From the NCBI GenBank assembly GCA_035556555.1, contig DATMES010000063.1, positions 1-64,000 on the forward strand: DNA of 64,000 nucleotides, read 5' to 3'. The notes under the pieces are model-generated. The model did no database searches. It had not been told where the DNA came from and saw only the letters and a program-made list of their open reading frames with translations. The position numbers and the translations under genes are program-made. Source of the stretch: Frankiaceae bacterium. Its GTDB lineage: Bacteria; Actinomycetota; Actinomycetes; BP-191. Positions 9,184-20,187 of this stretch are shown here, one piece after another (positions within the stretch are counted from its first letter, which is position 1; the number at the start of each line of letters is the position of its first letter).

Positions 9184-9902
9184 TCGTCACCGCCCCACGT
9201 GTCCGTGTCGGCGGCGGGCGCGGGGGCGTGGCCGGCCTGCGTCTCGGCGTAGACGCCCGGACCGGACAGCGGCGTGGGGTGCGTACCGCGGAACCGCGCG
9301 ATCGACTGCTCGCGCTGGCTCGACTTCGTCGTCTTCGGCGTGTGCGTCAGCACCATCGCGCCGATGGCCGCGGTGATGAGCAGCGCCGAGGTGATCTCGA
9401 ACGCGAGGAAGTACGAGTCCTGGTTGCGACCCGCCTCGCCGAACAGGTGGCGGGCGATGCCAAGGACGTTGCCGCCGCTGTTGGCGTCCTCGAGGCCGAG
9501 CGCGCCGACGTCGAGCGTCGCCGAACCGAGCGCGCCGACGAGCAGCCCGACGAGGCCGAGCCCGACGACGATCGCGCCTATCCGATGGCCGCGCAGCGTC
9601 TCGCGTAACGACTCGTGGGCGTCGACGCCGATGAGCATGAGCACGAAGAGGAACAGGATCATGATCGCGCCGGTGTAGACGATGATCTGCACCGCCGCGA
9701 GGAACGGCGCGTCCTGCGCGGCGTAGAACACCGCGAGGCAGAAGAAGTCGAGGACGAGCAGCAGCGCGGCGTGCACGGCGCTGCGCGCGAACACCATCGC
9801 GATCGCGCTGCCGAGCGCGACCGGCGCGAGCGTCCAGAAGACGACGGCCTCGGCGACGGACGTCTGCGTCGTCGGGTCCTGGAGAGCGAGCACGTCGATC
9901 AC
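9180..9902 (-). CDS. nuoJ: NADH-quinone oxidoreductase subunit J
   Basis: Membrane subunit J (240 aa) with five predicted helices and the pi-bulge helix region [18 protein letters not shown] (about 73-90). A hydrophilic Pro/Ala/Asp-rich tail of about 50 residues follows the last helix. GTG at 9902 begins the NuoJ homology; the frame stays open upstream but runs through a repeat, so a longer start is rejected. It is one of the few nuo genes not overlapping its upstream neighbour (109-bp gap to nuoI). Confidence 0.92.
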   Translation of the reverse strand: MIDVLALQDPTTQTSVAEAVVFWTLAPVALGSAIAMVFARSAVHAALLLVLDFFCLAVFYAAQDAPFLAAVQIIVYTGAIMILFLFVLMLIGVDAHESLRETLRGHRIGAIVVGLGLVGLLVGALGSATLDVGALGLEDANSGGNVLGIARHLFGEAGRNQDSYFLAFEITSALLITAAIGAMVLTHTPKTTKSSQREQSIARFRGTHPTPLSGPGVYAETQAGHAPAPAADTDTWGGDE

Positions 9903-9922
9903 GCGCCACCCCCGGTACCAAA

Positions 9923-9977
9923 CGCAACCCGGTTGCGGCTCGTGCGGGGAAAAGGAGCAAAACGCAACCGGGTTGCG
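9923..9977 (-). repeat. 31-bp 3'-flanking repeat, copy A, with an extra palindrome
   Basis: The core at 9923-9953 reads on the minus strand TTTTCCCCGCACG followed by a CGCAACC-GGTTGC near-palindrome. A second CGCAACC/GGTTGCG palindrome stands at 9963-9977. The same 31-bp core occurs at 52512-52542 and 60151-60181. It lies just 3' of nuoI, in the same orientation as the gene, inside the operon. Confidence 0.85.
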
Positions 9978-10011
9978 CAACGGTCGGCGGGGCCGGGACG
10001 GAAGGCGCGCA

Positions 10012-10563
10012 TCAGTCGGCCTTGCTCTCGTGCGAGGCGGGGAGCACGTCGCCATCGGCCGTACGCACTGCCTCACGGCGCTCGGGACCGTAGTACGCCT
10101 TCTCGTCACCCAGGCGCATCGGGTGCGGCGGCTGCTCCATGCCTGCGAGCAGCGGCGCGAGCAGCTGCTCCTTCGTGAAGATGAGGTCCTCGCGGCTGTC
10201 GTCGGCGAGCTCGTACTCGTTCGTCATCGTCAGCGCGCGCGTCGGGCACGCCTCGATGCAGAGGCCGCAGAAGATGCAGCGCAGGTAGTTGATCTGGTAC
10301 ACCGCGCCGTACCGCTCGCCCGGCGAGAAGCGCTCGGCCTCGGTGTTGTCGGCGCCCTCGACGTAGATCGCGTCGGCGGGGCAGGCCCAGGCGCAGAGCT
10401 CGCAGCCGACGCACTTCTCGAGACCGTCGGCGTGCCGGTTGAGCTGGTGGCGGCCGTGGAAGCGCGCCTGCGTCTGCTCCTTGACCTCCGGGTACTGGAC
10501 GGTGTTCACCTTCTTGAACATCGTCTTGAACGTCAGGGCGAAGCCCTTGAACACGTCAAACAC
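10012..10563 (-). CDS. nuoI: NADH-quinone oxidoreductase subunit I
   Basis: Peripheral 23-kDa subunit (183 aa) carrying clusters N6a and N6b. Two 8-Fe ferredoxin motifs are intact: [12 protein letters not shown] (about 51-62) and [12 protein letters not shown] (about 95-106). GTG start lies 8 nt inside the end of nuoH. The C-terminal 60 residues are a hydrophilic extension. Confidence 0.96.
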   Translation of the reverse strand: MFDVFKGFALTFKTMFKKVNTVQYPEVKEQTQARFHGRHQLNRHADGLEKCVGCELCAWACPADAIYVEGADNTEAERFSPGERYGAVYQINYLRCIFCGLCIEACPTRALTMTNEYELADDSREDLIFTKEQLLAPLLAGMEQPPHPMRLGDEKAYYGPERREAVRTADGDVLPASHESKAD

Positions 10564-11734
10564 GTCGGGCGTCCTTCCGCTCCTTGGCGTCGTCGGAGCC
10601 CCACGGCAGCGCCGCGATGACGAGCACGATGACGACGGCGACGCCGAGCGCGGTCACGAGCTGCTGGCGGGAGAACTCGTTGACGGCGGTGCGCGCGGTC
10701 GCGACGACGAGCACCCAGCCCAGCGCGAACGGCACCAGCCGCTTCCAGCCGAGCTGCATGAACTGGTCGTACCGGTACCGCGGCAGCGTGCCGCGCAGCC
10801 AGATGAAGCCGAAGAGGAACAGCGACACCTTGAGGAAGAACCACAGCAGCGGCCAGAAGCCCGAGTCGAGACCCGACAGGCCGGGGATCGGCGGCGGCAT
10901 CCAGCCACCGAGGAACATCGTCGTGGCCAGCGCCGAGACGGTGACCATGTTGATGTACTCGGAGAGGAAGAACAGCGCGAACTTCACGCTGCTGTACTCC
11001 GTGTGGAAGCCGGCGACGAGCTCGCTCTCGGCCTCCGGCAGGTCGAACGGCGCGCGGTTGGTCTCGCCGACCGCCGCGACGCAGTAGATGGCGAACGAGA
11101 TCGGCAGCGACGCGATGAACCACCGCGACTCCTGCGCGGCGACGATCTCGCTCGTCGAGAGCGTCCCCGCGTAGAGGAAGACCGCGACGAACGACAGGCC
11201 CATCGCGACCTCGTACGAGATCATCTGCGCCGACGAGCGGAGCGCACCGAGCAGCGGGTACGCCGAGCCGCTCGACCAGCCGGCGAGGACGACGCCGTAC
11301 ACGCCGATGCTCGACATCGCGAGGATGAACAGCACGCCCACCGGCAGGTCGGTGAGCTGCAACGGCGTCGTCGTGCCGCCGATCGTGACCGAGGGCCCGA
11401 ACGGGATCACGGACATCGCGAGGAACGCCGGGATCGTGGACATGATCGGCGCGAGCAGGTAGACGATCCGGTCCGCGGAGCGCGGGCGGATGTCCTCCTT
11501 GAGGAACAGCTTGATGCCGTCGGCGAGGCTCTGCAGCAGTCCGAACGGGCCGACGCGGTTGGGTCCCGAACGCTGCTGCATCCGCGCGACGATGCGGCGC
11601 TCGGCCCAGATCGTGAGCAGCGTGATGACCGGCAGCATCGCGAAGATCACGAGGACCTTGACGATGATGACGATCAGCGAGTCGTTGCCGAACGCCGTCG
11701 GCACCTCGGGGTCCTGGAACGCCAGCAGGCTCAC
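10556..11734 (-). CDS. nuoH: NADH-quinone oxidoreductase subunit H
   Basis: Membrane subunit H of the main complex I (392 aa). It shows [20 protein letters not shown] (about 57-76), FLKEDIRP, and the quinone-loop motif [20 protein letters not shown]. It is longer than nuoH2 by about 50 residues, mainly at the C-terminus, which adds a hydrophobic segment and a charged tail. GTG start overlaps the nuoG stop (GTGA). Confidence 0.96.
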   Translation of the reverse strand: MSLLAFQDPEVPTAFGNDSLIVIIVKVLVIFAMLPVITLLTIWAERRIVARMQQRSGPNRVGPFGLLQSLADGIKLFLKEDIRPRSADRIVYLLAPIMSTIPAFLAMSVIPFGPSVTIGGTTTPLQLTDLPVGVLFILAMSSIGVYGVVLAGWSSGSAYPLLGALRSSAQMISYEVAMGLSFVAVFLYAGTLSTSEIVAAQESRWFIASLPISFAIYCVAAVGETNRAPFDLPEAESELVAGFHTEYSSVKFALFFLSEYINMVTVSALATTMFLGGWMPPPIPGLSGLDSGFWPLLWFFLKVSLFLFGFIWLRGTLPRYRYDQFMQLGWKRLVPFALGWVLVVATARTAVNEFSRQQLVTALGVAVVIVLVIAALPWGSDDAKERKDARRV

Positions 11735-14097
11735 TGCGTGACCTCCACCTTGACGACGGCGCCGGAGCCGGGCGCGAGGTCGGTGCGGACGGCGGAGCCC
11801 TTCGAGTTGGTCGGCAGGAAGACGACATGGTCGGGCATGTCGGCAACGGCCGCCGGCAGCGTGATCGAGCCGCGCTCCGACGACACCGTGACGTCGGTGC
11901 CGGGCTCGGCGCCGAGCGTCGCGAGCGCGTTGGCGGACAGGTACGCGCGCGCCTGCCGCGCCGTCCCCGCGAGGTGCGGCTCGCCGTCCTGGAGGCGGCC
12001 GTTGTCGAGGAGGTACGGCCACGTCGCGAGGACGTACTGGCCGTCCTCGCGCTCGGCCGGCGCGGGTGCCTCGGGCGCGGAGAAGGCGGGGCGGGGGCCG
12101 GTCCACGACGACAGCGCGGTCAGCTCGGCGCGGGCGCCTGCCGCGTCGTCGAAGCCGATCGAGAAGCCCATCTCGCGGGCGAGGAACCCGACGACCTTGT
12201 GGTCGGGCAGCGAGAGGCCGACCTGGCGCAGCGTGGCGGAGAACGTACGGACGCGGCCCTCCCAGTCCATGTACGACCCGTCCTCCTCGGCCGCCGCGGC
12301 GACCGGCAGGACGACGTGCGCGAGGTCGGTGATCGCGCTGCGGCGCACCTCGACCGAGACGAGGAAGCCGACGTTGTCGAACGCCTTCAGGGCGGCCGCG
12401 GGGTCGGGCAGGTCGTACGGGTCGACGCCCGCGACGAGCAGCGCGTCGATGCCGCGGGTCGATGCGGCGTCGAGCATCGCGACGACGTCCATGCCGGGCT
12501 CGGCGGGCAGCGACTCGGCGCCCCAGACGGTGGCGACCTCGGCACGGGCGGCCTCGTCGGAGACGGGCCGGCCGCCGGGCAGCAGCGAGGGGAACGCGCC
12601 CACGTCGAGCGCCCCGCGGTCGCCCGCACGGCGCGGCACCCAGCCGAGCTTGGCGCCCGTCGAGTGCGCGAGAGCGACGGCGGCGGCGAGCGCGCCGGGC
12701 GAGGCCGCGAGACGTTCGCCGACGAGGATCACGGAGCCGGGCGCGGACAGGTGCTCGGCGGCGCCGGCGAGGACCGCGGCCTCCTCGCCCGGCGCGGCGA
12801 GCAGCGGCGTGGCCCACATCTTGCGCAGGCTCTCGGTCGCCATCGGCGTGACGGCGTAGACCTTGGTGGCGTTCTTGCGCGCGGCCTTGCGGAGCCGCAG
12901 GAAGACGATCGGCGACTCCTCCTCCGGCTCCAGGCCGGCGAGGAGGACGGCGGGGGCGGCGTCGAGGTCGGCGTACGTGACGTGGAGCGGCTTCCCCGCG
13001 ATCTCGCTCGCAAGGAACGCGTCCTCCTCCGCGGAGCCCGCGCGGGTGCGGAAGTCGACGTTGTTGGTACGCAGGCCGAGGCGCGCGAGCTTGGCGTAGG
13101 CGTACGCGTCCTCGACGCTCAGCCGCCCGCCCGTGAGGACGCCCGACCTGCGGGACGCCTTCAGGCCCTGCGCGGCGCGTTCGATCGCCTCGGCCCACGA
13201 CGCCTCGCGCAGCGCGTGGCCCTCGCGGACCATCGGCGACGTGAGGCGGTCGGGCTGCGTGGCGTACGTGAACGCCCAGCGGCCCTTGTCGCAGTTCCAC
13301 TCCTCGTTGACGTCCGGGTCGTTGCCGGCGAGGCGGCGCAGCACGGTGTTGCGCCGCGCGTCGACGCGCATCGCGCACCCGCTCGCGCAGTGCTCGCAGG
13401 CGCCCGGCGTCGAGACGAGGTCGAACGGCCTGGCACGGAAGCGGTACGACGCGCCGGTCAGCGCGCCGACCGGGCAGATCTGCACGGTGTTGCCGGAGAA
13501 GTACGACTCGAACGGCTCGTCGGCGTAGATCGCGACCTGCTCCAGCGCGCCGCGTTCGAACAGCTCGATGAACGGGTCGCCCGCGATCTGCTGCGAGAAC
13601 CGCGTGCAGCGCGCGCAGAGGACGCAGCGCTCGCGGTCGAGAAGCACCTGCGACGAGATGGCGAGCGGCTTGGGGTAGGTGCGCTTCTGGTCGACGAAGC
13701 GGCTCTCGCCAGGGCCGTTCGTGAGGGTCTGGTTCTGCAGGGGGCACTCGCCGCCCTTGTCGCAGATCGGGCAGTCGAGCGGGTGGTTGATGAGCAGCAG
13801 CTCGAGCGTGCCCTCCTGCGCCTTGCGGGCGACGTCGGAGGTCATCTGCGTACGGACGACCATGCCGTCGGCGACGGTCGTCGTGCAGGCGGTCAGCGGC
13901 TTGCGCTGCCCCTCGACGTCGACGATGCACTGGCGGCAGGCGCCCACCGGGTCGAGCAGCGGGTGGTCGCAGAAGCGCGGGATCTGCACGCCCATCTGCT
14001 CCGCCGCGCGGATGATGAGGGTGTTCTTCGGGACGGTGACCTCGACGCCGTCGATGGTCAGCGTGACGGTGTCGGTCTGCACCGGGGCCTCAGTCAT
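11731..14097 (-). CDS. nuoG: NADH-quinone oxidoreductase subunit G
   Basis: Large peripheral subunit G (788 aa). The N-terminus is a 2Fe-2S ferredoxin domain ([15 protein letters not shown] and a later Cys in TACTTT), then a His/Cys cluster region ([17 protein letters not shown]), a 4Fe-4S pair ([10 protein letters not shown]), and a molybdopterin-oxidoreductase-like domain beginning at [12 protein letters not shown], the possible N7-type Cys set. The rest is the inactive molybdopterin-type fold. ATG at 14097 is preceded by the diverged spacer repeat. Confidence 0.95.
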   Translation of the reverse strand: MTEAPVQTDTVTLTIDGVEVTVPKNTLIIRAAEQMGVQIPRFCDHPLLDPVGACRQCIVDVEGQRKPLTACTTTVADGMVVRTQMTSDVARKAQEGTLELLLINHPLDCPICDKGGECPLQNQTLTNGPGESRFVDQKRTYPKPLAISSQVLLDRERCVLCARCTRFSQQIAGDPFIELFERGALEQVAIYADEPFESYFSGNTVQICPVGALTGASYRFRARPFDLVSTPGACEHCASGCAMRVDARRNTVLRRLAGNDPDVNEEWNCDKGRWAFTYATQPDRLTSPMVREGHALREASWAEAIERAAQGLKASRRSGVLTGGRLSVEDAYAYAKLARLGLRTNNVDFRTRAGSAEEDAFLASEIAGKPLHVTYADLDAAPAVLLAGLEPEEESPIVFLRLRKAARKNATKVYAVTPMATESLRKMWATPLLAAPGEEAAVLAGAAEHLSAPGSVILVGERLAASPGALAAAVALAHSTGAKLGWVPRRAGDRGALDVGAFPSLLPGGRPVSDEAARAEVATVWGAESLPAEPGMDVVAMLDAASTRGIDALLVAGVDPYDLPDPAAALKAFDNVGFLVSVEVRRSAITDLAHVVLPVAAAAEEDGSYMDWEGRVRTFSATLRQVGLSLPDHKVVGFLAREMGFSIGFDDAAGARAELTALSSWTGPRPAFSAPEAPAPAEREDGQYVLATWPYLLDNGRLQDGEPHLAGTARQARAYLSANALATLGAEPGTDVTVSSERGSITLPAAVADMPDHVVFLPTNSKGSAVRTDLAPGSGAVVKVEVTQ

Positions 14098-14119
14098 GTC
14101 GGGGTCCCCGCGGCGGCGT

Positions 14120-14145
14120 GAGCGGAGCGAGCGGCGTCGTGGGGT
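14120..14145. repeat. nuo spacer repeat, diverged copy (nuoF-nuoG)
   Basis: About 26 nt ending GGCGTCGTGGGGT resemble the identical copies at 1101 and 17328, with a few changes (GAGCGGAGCGAGCGG). It fills the gap between the nuoF stop and the nuoG start. Confidence 0.65.
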
Positions 14146-14148
14146 GGC

Positions 14149-15432
14149 TCATACCGGGACTCGTTCCAGCTTGAACGGGCAGCCGGCCTGCTCGACGTGG
14201 GCGATGTACTCGTCGCGGAAGTACTTGATCGTCGACACGATCGGCGAGGTCGCGCCGTCGCCGAGCGCGCAGAACGACCGGCCGAAGATGTTGTCGCAGG
14301 TGTCGAGCAGCGTCTGCAGGTCGGCCTCGGTGCCCTTGCCGTTCTCGAGGCGTTCGAGGACCTTGACCATCCAGTACGTGCCCTCGCGGCAGGGCGTGCA
14401 CTTGCCGCAGGACTCGTGCGCGTAGAACTCCGTCAGCCGCAGCACCGTCTTGACCATGCACGTCGTGTCGTCCATGACCATGACGGCCGCGGTGCCGAGC
14501 AGCGAGCCGGCCTCGCCGACGCCCTCGAAGTCGAGCTTGGTGTCGAGGTGCTCCGCGGTGAGCATCGGCGTGCTCGACCCGCCTGGCGTCCACGCCTTCA
14601 GCGTGCGGCCGCCGGGGATGCCGCCGCAGATGTCGTAGATGAGCTCGCGCGCGGTGGTGCCGAGCGGGACCTCGTAGTTGCCGGGCTTGTCGACGTGCCC
14701 GGACACGCTGAAGATCTTCGGGCCCGGCGACTTCTCGGTGCCCCACTGGCGGAACCAGTCCACCCCGTTGTTCACGATGAACGGCACCGAGGCGATCGTC
14801 TCGACGTTGTTGACGACCGTCGGCGCGCCGTACAGGCCGTGGATCGCGGGGAACGGCGGGCGCAGCCGCGGCTGCCCGCGGTAGCCCTCCAGCGAGTCGA
14901 GCAGCGCCGTCTCCTCGCCGCAGATGTACGCGCCCGCGCCGCGGTGCAGCGTCAGCTCGCAGTCGAAGCCGGAGCCGAGGACGTTCTTGCCGAGGTAGCC
15001 CTTGGCGTACGCCTCGGCGATGGCGCGTTCGAGGCGGCGGCCGGCCTGCACCAGCTCGCCGCGCAGGTAGATGAACGCGTGGTTGCAGCGGATGGCGTAC
15101 GACGCGATGACGATGCCCTCGATGAGCGAGTGCGGGTCGGCCATCATCAGCGGCGCGTCCTTGCACGTGCCTGGCTCGCCCTCGTCGGCGTTGACGACGA
15201 CGTAGTGCGGCTTGCCGTCGCCCTGCGGGATGAAGCCCCACTTCATGCCGGTCGGGAAGCCGGCGCCGCCGCGGCCGCGCAGGCCGGAGTCCTTGACCAT
15301 CTGGATGATCGCGTCGGGCTCCATCGCGAGCGCCTTGCGGAGCGCCGCGTAGCCGTCGGTGCGCTCGTACGTGTCGAGCGTCCACGACTCGTGCTCGTTC
15401 CAGCGGCGCGTGAGGCCGGAGATGACGGGCAT
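14149..15432 (-). CDS. nuoF: NADH-quinone oxidoreductase subunit F
   Basis: NADH-oxidising 51-kDa subunit (427 aa) binding FMN, NADH and cluster N3. GLRGRGGAGFPTGMKWGF (about 50-67) is the NADH/FMN glycine-rich site; ESCGKCTPCREGT (about 344-356) with a later Cys near CDNIFGRSFC holds the 4Fe-4S cluster. ATG at 15432 overlaps the nuoE stop by 1 nt (TGATG). Confidence 0.96.
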   Translation of the reverse strand: MPVISGLTRRWNEHESWTLDTYERTDGYAALRKALAMEPDAIIQMVKDSGLRGRGGAGFPTGMKWGFIPQGDGKPHYVVVNADEGEPGTCKDAPLMMADPHSLIEGIVIASYAIRCNHAFIYLRGELVQAGRRLERAIAEAYAKGYLGKNVLGSGFDCELTLHRGAGAYICGEETALLDSLEGYRGQPRLRPPFPAIHGLYGAPTVVNNVETIASVPFIVNNGVDWFRQWGTEKSPGPKIFSVSGHVDKPGNYEVPLGTTARELIYDICGGIPGGRTLKAWTPGGSSTPMLTAEHLDTKLDFEGVGEAGSLLGTAAVMVMDDTTCMVKTVLRLTEFYAHESCGKCTPCREGTYWMVKVLERLENGKGTEADLQTLLDTCDNIFGRSFCALGDGATSPIVSTIKYFRDEYIAHVEQAGCPFKLERVPV

Positions 15433-15992
15433 CAGGCCTCGCTCCCGCTGAACCCGGCGAGCTCGCGCTCGATCTCCTTGAAGGTCTTCAGCGCCTCGCC
15501 GCGGGTCGGCATCGGCCGGTCACCGCGCGCGAGGTCGTCCACGATCCGCTCCGCCGACGCGACGGTCTGGTTGTCGAAGAACTCGTAGTTGACCGTGACG
15601 ACCGGCGCGAAGTCGCAGGCCGCCAGGCACTCGGCGTGCTCCAGGGTGAACGTCCCCTCCGCGTCGGTCTCGTCGTGATGGAGGCCGAGCTTCTCCGAGA
15701 GGCGCTCGTAGATCTCCTCGCCGCCGCGGAGCTGGCAGGAGAGGTTGGTGCAGACGGAGACCAGCCAGTCGCCGCAGGGGCGGCGCTTGTACATCGTGTA
15801 GAACGTCGCGACCGCGCCGACCTCGGCCTTCGTCAGCCCGAGCACGTCGGCGCAGAGCGCGACGCCCTCGCTGGAGACGTACCCCTCCTCGGACTGCACG
15901 AGGTGGAGCATCGGGAGCAGCGCGGAGCGCGGCTTCGGGTAGCGCGCGACGATCGCGAGCGCCTGCTCGCGCAGGGTGTGTGGCAGCGTCAC
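15432..15992 (-). CDS. nuoE: NADH-quinone oxidoreductase subunit E
   Basis: 24-kDa thioredoxin-like subunit (186 aa) carrying 2Fe-2S cluster N1a. Ligand motifs CTNLSC and CLAAC are present in the right order, and ATFYTMY precedes them. GTG start overlaps the nuoD stop (GTGA). Confidence 0.96.
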   Translation of the reverse strand: MTLPHTLREQALAIVARYPKPRSALLPMLHLVQSEEGYVSSEGVALCADVLGLTKAEVGAVATFYTMYKRRPCGDWLVSVCTNLSCQLRGGEEIYERLSEKLGLHHDETDAEGTFTLEHAECLAACDFAPVVTVNYEFFDNQTVASAERIVDDLARGDRPMPTRGEALKTFKEIERELAGFSGSEA

Positions 15993-17308
15993 CGGTCGAC
16001 TCCGCCCATGACCGGGTCGATGGAGGCGACCGCGGCGATGACGTCGGCGATGAGGCCGCCCTCGGTCATCGCCGGCGCGGCCTGCAGGTTGACGAACGAC
16101 GCGTCGCGCACGTGCACGCGGAACGGGCGGTTCGAGCCGTCGGCGACGACGTGGTAGCCGAGTTCGCCGCGCGGCGACTCGACGGGGACGTAGACCTGAC
16201 CCGCGGGCACGCGGAAGCCCTCCGTGACGAGCTTGAAGTGGTGGATCAAGGCCTCCATCGAGTCGGCCATGATGTGCTTGACGTGGTCGAGGGAGTTGCC
16301 GAGCCCGTCGCCGCCGAGCGCCAGCTGCGCGGGCCAGGCGATCTTGCGGTCGGCGACCATGACCGGGCCAGGACGCAGCCTGTCGAGCGCCTGCGCCACG
16401 ATCTTCAGCGACTCGCGCATCTCGTCCATGCGGACCTTGTAGCGCGCCCAGACGTCGCAGTCGTCGCGGACAGGGACATCGAAGTCGTACGTCTCGTAGC
16501 CGCAGTACGGCTCGGTCTTGCGCAGGTCCCAGGCGTAGCCGGCCGAGCGCATGATCGGGCCGGTGACGCCGAGCGCGACGCAGCCCGTGAGGTCGAGGTA
16601 GCCGACGCCCTGGGTGCGCTTCTGCCAGATCGGGTTGCCGGTGAGGAGGTCCTCGTACTCGTCGAGGCGCCCCGGCATGAGCTCCAGGAACGAGCGGATC
16701 TTCTGCTCGGTCCCCGGCGCGAGGTCCACGGCGAGGCCGCCGGGGCGGACGTACGCGTTGTTCATGCGCAGCCCCGACACCATCTCCTTGATGTCGAGGA
16801 TGAGCTCACGCTCGCGCCAGCCGTACAGCATGATCGACAGCGCGCCGAGCTCCAGGCCGGTCGTCGCGAGCCAGACCAGGTGCGATGCGATCCGCTCCAG
16901 CTCCATCATGAGGACGCGGATGACGGTGGCGCGCTCCGGCACCTCGATGCCGAGCAGCTTCTCGACCGCGAGGCAGTACGCCGTCTCGTTGAACATGTTG
17001 GACAGGTAGTCCATGCGCGTGACGAGCGTGACGCCCTGCACCCAGTTGCGGTACTCAGTGGTCTTCTCGATGCCGGTGTGCAGGTAGCCGATGACCGGCT
17101 TGCAGCTGATGACGGTCTCGCCCTCGAGCTCCAGCACGAGGCGGAGTACGCCGTGCGTCGAGGGGTGCTGCGGGCCCATGTTGACCGTCATGCGGTCGTC
17201 GGTGCCGTCCTGGGTCGCGGCGATGACCTCGTCCCAGTCCTGGCCGCCGACGTTGATCACCTTGGCGTCGGTCGTCTCGCCGGGCCCGGCGTACAGGTCG
17301 TGGCTCAT
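15989..17308 (-). CDS. nuoD: NADH-quinone oxidoreductase subunit D
   Basis: 49-kDa subunit (439 aa) that lines the quinone site with NuoB and Nuo[21 protein letters not shown] carries the quinone-site His region; [11 protein letters not shown] and [16 protein letters not shown] are also typical. It is the only nuoD in the window, so the second nuo cluster must borrow it or use one elsewhere. ATG at 17308 is preceded by a spacer with the 28-bp repeat. Confidence 0.96.
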   Translation of the reverse strand: MSHDLYAGPGETTDAKVINVGGQDWDEVIAATQDGTDDRMTVNMGPQHPSTHGVLRLVLELEGETVISCKPVIGYLHTGIEKTTEYRNWVQGVTLVTRMDYLSNMFNETAYCLAVEKLLGIEVPERATVIRVLMMELERIASHLVWLATTGLELGALSIMLYGWRERELILDIKEMVSGLRMNNAYVRPGGLAVDLAPGTEQKIRSFLELMPGRLDEYEDLLTGNPIWQKRTQGVGYLDLTGCVALGVTGPIMRSAGYAWDLRKTEPYCGYETYDFDVPVRDDCDVWARYKVRMDEMRESLKIVAQALDRLRPGPVMVADRKIAWPAQLALGGDGLGNSLDHVKHIMADSMEALIHHFKLVTEGFRVPAGQVYVPVESPRGELGYHVVADGSNRPFRVHVRDASFVNLQAAPAMTEGGLIADVIAAVASIDPVMGGVDR

Positions 17309-17327
17309 TCGGGGCCCCTGCGGCGGT

Positions 17328-17355
17328 GCGAGCGCAGCGAGCAGCGTCGTGGGGT
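17328..17355. repeat. 28-bp nuo spacer repeat, copy 2 (nuoC-nuoD)
   Basis: Identical at all 28 positions to 1101-1128 between nuoC2 and nuoH2. Both exact copies therefore lie directly downstream of a nuoC gene. Confidence 0.8.
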
Positions 17356-17357
17356 AT

Positions 17358-17969
17358 TCATGCCCACGCCCTGCGGTCTTCCGGGGGCGGGATCTCGGCG
17401 CCCTTGTACTCCACGGGGATGCCGCCGAGCGGGTAGTCCTTGCGCTGGGGGTGGCCCTCCCAGTCGTCCGGCATCTCGATGCGCGTCAGCCCTGGGTGGC
17501 CGTCGTAGACGATGCCGAAGAAGTCCCACGTCTCGCGCTCGTGCCAGTCGGCCGTCGGGTAGACGGACACGGCGCTCGGCACGTGCGGGTCCTCGACGGT
17601 GACGGCGACCTCGACGCGGATGCGGCGGCGGAACGTCAGCGACGTCAGGTGGTAGACGGAGTGCAGCCTGCGATCGTCGGCGAGACCCGGATGGTTGAGG
17701 TAGTCGACGCCGCTCACGCTCGACAGCAGCTCGAACCGCAGGTCGTGGTGGTCGCGCAGCAGCGTCAGCACGTCGAGCAGCCGGTCCCTGTCGACGTGCA
17801 GCGTCAGCTCGCCGCGGTCCTGCACGGCGTTCTCGACGACGTCGGGGAGGCGCTCGCGGACGAGGTCGGCGATGCGGGTGTACGCCTCCGCCGGCGACTC
17901 GTCCTCGCGCACGCGCGGCGACGTCGTGTGCCTCGGCATCCCCGAGGTCGCGTCCCTGGACACGGTCAT
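17358..17969 (-). CDS. nuoC: NADH-quinone oxidoreductase subunit C
   Basis: 30-kDa subunit (203 aa) of the main complex I. It carries [20 protein letters not shown] and [13 protein letters not shown]. Compared with nuoC2 it has about 35 extra residues at the N-terminus. ATG at 17969 overlaps the nuoB stop (ATGA). Confidence 0.95.
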   Translation of the reverse strand: MTVSRDATSGMPRHTTSPRVREDESPAEAYTRIADLVRERLPDVVENAVQDRGELTLHVDRDRLLDVLTLLRDHHDLRFELLSSVSGVDYLNHPGLADDRRLHSVYHLTSLTFRRRIRVEVAVTVEDPHVPSAVSVYPTADWHERETWDFFGIVYDGHPGLTRIEMPDDWEGHPQRKDYPLGGIPVEYKGAEIPPPEDRRAWA

Positions 17970-18463
17970 CGGGCCGCCGTGATCCGGCGCGACGCGTGCA
18001 GGGACTCGTTGCCGATCTTGTCGTGCAGCTTGAGGATCGCGTCCATCAGCATCTCGGGCCGCGGCGGGCAGCCAGGCAGGTACATGTCGACGGGTACGAC
18101 GTGGTCGACGCCCTGGACGATGGCGTAGTTGTTGAACATGCCGCCGCTGCTCGCGCAGACGCCCATCGCGATGACCCACTTGGGCTCGGCCATCTGGTCG
18201 TAGATCTGCCGCACGACGGGGGCCATCTTCTGGCTGACGCGGCCCGCGACGATCATGAGGTCGGCCTGGCGCGGCGACGCGCGGAAGACCTCCATGCCGA
18301 AGCGCGCGAGGTCGTAGCGGCCCGCGCCGGTGGCCATCATCTCGATGGCGCAGCAGGCGAGACCGAACGTGGCCGGCCACAGCGACGACTTGCGCGACCA
18401 GTTGACGAACTTGTCGACGCTCGTCAGGAGGACGCCACTGGGGAGCTTCTCCTCTAGTCCCAC
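17966..18463 (-). CDS. nuoB: NADH-quinone oxidoreductase subunit B
   Basis: Cluster N2 subunit (165 aa). Ligand Cys residues are in [21 protein letters not shown] and [10 protein letters not shown]. The GTG at 18463 lies 10 nt inside the nuoA 3' end, as in the second cluster. Compared with nuoB2 it lacks the extra Cys (ANC versus ASS) that is not an N2 ligand. Confidence 0.96.
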   Translation of the reverse strand: MGLEEKLPSGVLLTSVDKFVNWSRKSSLWPATFGLACCAIEMMATGAGRYDLARFGMEVFRASPRQADLMIVAGRVSQKMAPVVRQIYDQMAEPKWVIAMGVCASSGGMFNNYAIVQGVDHVVPVDMYLPGCPPRPEMLMDAILKLHDKIGNESLHASRRITAAR

Positions 18464-18819
18464 TCGAGGCCTCCACGGCGCCAGACGTACGCGTACGCCA
18501 CGAACACGGTGAGCAGGAAGAGGACCATCTCCAGCAGCCCGAACCAGCCACTGAAGCGCGAGAACGCCACGGCCCACGGGTAGAGGAGGACGATCTCGAT
18601 GTCGAAGATGATGAAGAGCATCGCCGTCAGGTAGAACTTGATCGGGAACCGCGTGCTCTTCGGGATCGGCTCGACGTCGATGCCCGACTCGTACGGCGCT
18701 TCCTTGGCCTTGTTGTAGCGCTTCGGCCCGATCACGGCGCCGGCGATCACGGAGAAGATCGCGAACAGCAGCGCGAGCACGAAGAGGACGAGGACCGGCA
18801 GGTACTGCTCGAGTATCAC
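18454..18819 (-). CDS. nuoA: NADH-quinone oxidoreductase subunit A
   Basis: First gene of the main nuo operon (121 aa), three membrane helices, with [11 protein letters not shown] (about 43-53) and [15 protein letters not shown] (about 68-82). The usual Cys of the YECG loop is Ser here, whereas nuoA2 keeps Cys. The GTG start is fixed by a strong AGGAGG about 7 nt upstream. Confidence 0.95.
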   Translation of the reverse strand: MILEQYLPVLVLFVLALLFAIFSVIAGAVIGPKRYNKAKEAPYESGIDVEPIPKSTRFPIKFYLTAMLFIIFDIEIVLLYPWAVAFSRFSGWFGLLEMVLFLLTVFVAYAYVWRRGGLEWD

Positions 18820-18855
18820 TGGCGTTCCTCCTCTCGTCGTCGGTCTCGGTCGGCA

Positions 18856-18884
18856 AGCCTATGGGCGGCGGCGCGGGGGTCCAA
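18856..18884 (-). promoter_or_regulatory. Promoter of the main nuo operon
   Basis: Minus-strand TTGGAC (18879-18884), a 17-bp spacer and TAGGCT (18856-18861) form a good housekeeping sigma-type promoter. It would start transcription near 18849, giving a leader of about 30 nt that contains the AGGAGG site of nuoA. It lies in the 78-bp gap behind the reductase gene. Confidence 0.6.
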
Positions 18885-18897
18885 AGTCGGGTCGGTG

Positions 18898-20169
18898 TCA
18901 GGCGGCGGGGGCCAGCTTGCTCATGGCGTTGATGACCCTGTCCATGGCGTCGCCGCCGCGCGGGTCGGTGAGGTTGGCGAGCAGCTTGAGCGTGAAGCGC
19001 ATCAACGTCGGGCGCGGCAGGCCGTACTTGGTGGCGTACTTCATGACCTGGGGGTTGCCGATGGCGTGCACGAAGATCCGGCCGAGCGTGTAGTAGCCGC
19101 CGTAGCGGGCCTTGAGCTCGGTGTTGTAGCGGTGGAGTACGCGCTCGTCGCCGCGCCGGAGCCCGTGCGTCGCGATCTCCGCGGCGAGCTCGCCGGTCTC
19201 CATGGCGTACGCGATGCCCTCGCCGTTGAACGGGTTGACGACCCCGCCGGCGTCGCCGACGAGCATGAGGCCGCGGGTGTAGTGCGGCTGGCGGTTGAAG
19301 CCCATGGGGAGCGCGCCGCCCTGGACCTTGCCGACGGCGTTCTCCTCGGTGAAGCCCCACTCCTCCGGCATGCCTTTGAGCCAGGAGGCCAGGAGCGCGC
19401 GGTAGTTGGTGCCCTGGAACGCCTCGGACGTGTTGAGCAGGCCGAGGCCGACGTTGGAGGTGCCGTCGCCGACCGGAAAGATCCAGCCGTAGCCGGGCAG
19501 CAGCGTGTCGCCCTGCCAGAGCTCCAGCCAGCTTTCGAGGTAGTTGTCGTTGGTGCGGGGGCTCGTGTAGTAGCGGCGTACGGCCACGCCCATCGGGCGG
19601 TCGTCGCGCTTGGCGAGGCCCATGGAGAGCGGGAGCCTGCCGGAGACGCCGTCGGCCGCGATGACGAGGCGGGCGGTGTACGTCTGCTCCTCGCTGGTGT
19701 GGCGTTCGCGCGGGTCTTCCGGGACACGTCTCGCTGTGACGCCCGTGATCCGGCCGGCGTCGTCGAGGACCGGGCCGGTGACCTCGGTGAGCTCCTGCAG
19801 CCGTGCGCCGGCCTTCTGCGCGGTGCGGGCGAGGATCTCGTCGAAGTCGAGTCGCGTGCGGACCAGGCCGAAGTCGGGGTACGTCGCGAGCTCCGGCCAG
19901 CGCAGCTCCAGCCGGCACTTGCCGCCGATGATGCGCAGGCCCTCGTTGCGCATCCAGCCGGGGCCGGTCACGTCGACACCCATCGAGATGAGGGACTTGA
20001 CGGCGCGCGGCGTGAGGCCGTCGCCGCAGACCTTCTCGCGGGGGAACGCGCTCTTCTCCAGCAGCAGGACGTCGAGGCCGGCCTGCGCGAGGTGGTACGC
20101 CGTGGCCGAGCCGCCCGGGCCCGCGCCGACGACGATGACGTCCGCGTCCGTCGTGCGCGTCGGCGTCAT
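18898..20169 (-). CDS. Geranylgeranyl reductase family FAD-dependent oxidoreductase (menaquinone-tail reductase-like)
   Basis: Flavoprotein (423 aa) with an N-terminal dinucleotide fold [18 protein letters not shown] (about 10-27), [12 protein letters not shown] (about 45-56) and the second FAD motif [19 protein letters not shown]. Family members saturate isoprenoid double bonds of geranylgeranyl groups or menaquinone tails (MenJ-like); proximity to nuo, menG and mqn genes favours the menaquinone role, which is inference. ATG at 20169 was chosen because the dinucleotide fold begins just after it and GGAG stands about 8 nt upstream. A frame open to 20322 reads through the 58-bp repeat and is rejected. 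Confidence 0.88.
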   Translation of the reverse strand: MTPTRTTDADVIVVGAGPGGSATAYHLAQAGLDVLLLEKSAFPREKVCGDGLTPRAVKSLISMGVDVTGPGWMRNEGLRIIGGKCRLELRWPELATYPDFGLVRTRLDFDEILARTAQKAGARLQELTEVTGPVLDDAGRITGVTARRVPEDPRERHTSEEQTYTARLVIAADGVSGRLPLSMGLAKRDDRPMGVAVRRYYTSPRTNDNYLESWLELWQGDTLLPGYGWIFPVGDGTSNVGLGLLNTSEAFQGTNYRALLASWLKGMPEEWGFTEENAVGKVQGGALPMGFNRQPHYTRGLMLVGDAGGVVNPFNGEGIAYAMETGELAAEIATHGLRRGDERVLHRYNTELKARYGGYYTLGRIFVHAIGNPQVMKYATKYGLPRPTLMRFTLKLLANLTDPRGGDAMDRVINAMSKLAPAA

Positions 20170-20187
20170 CGGCGTGCTCCAGACTTT

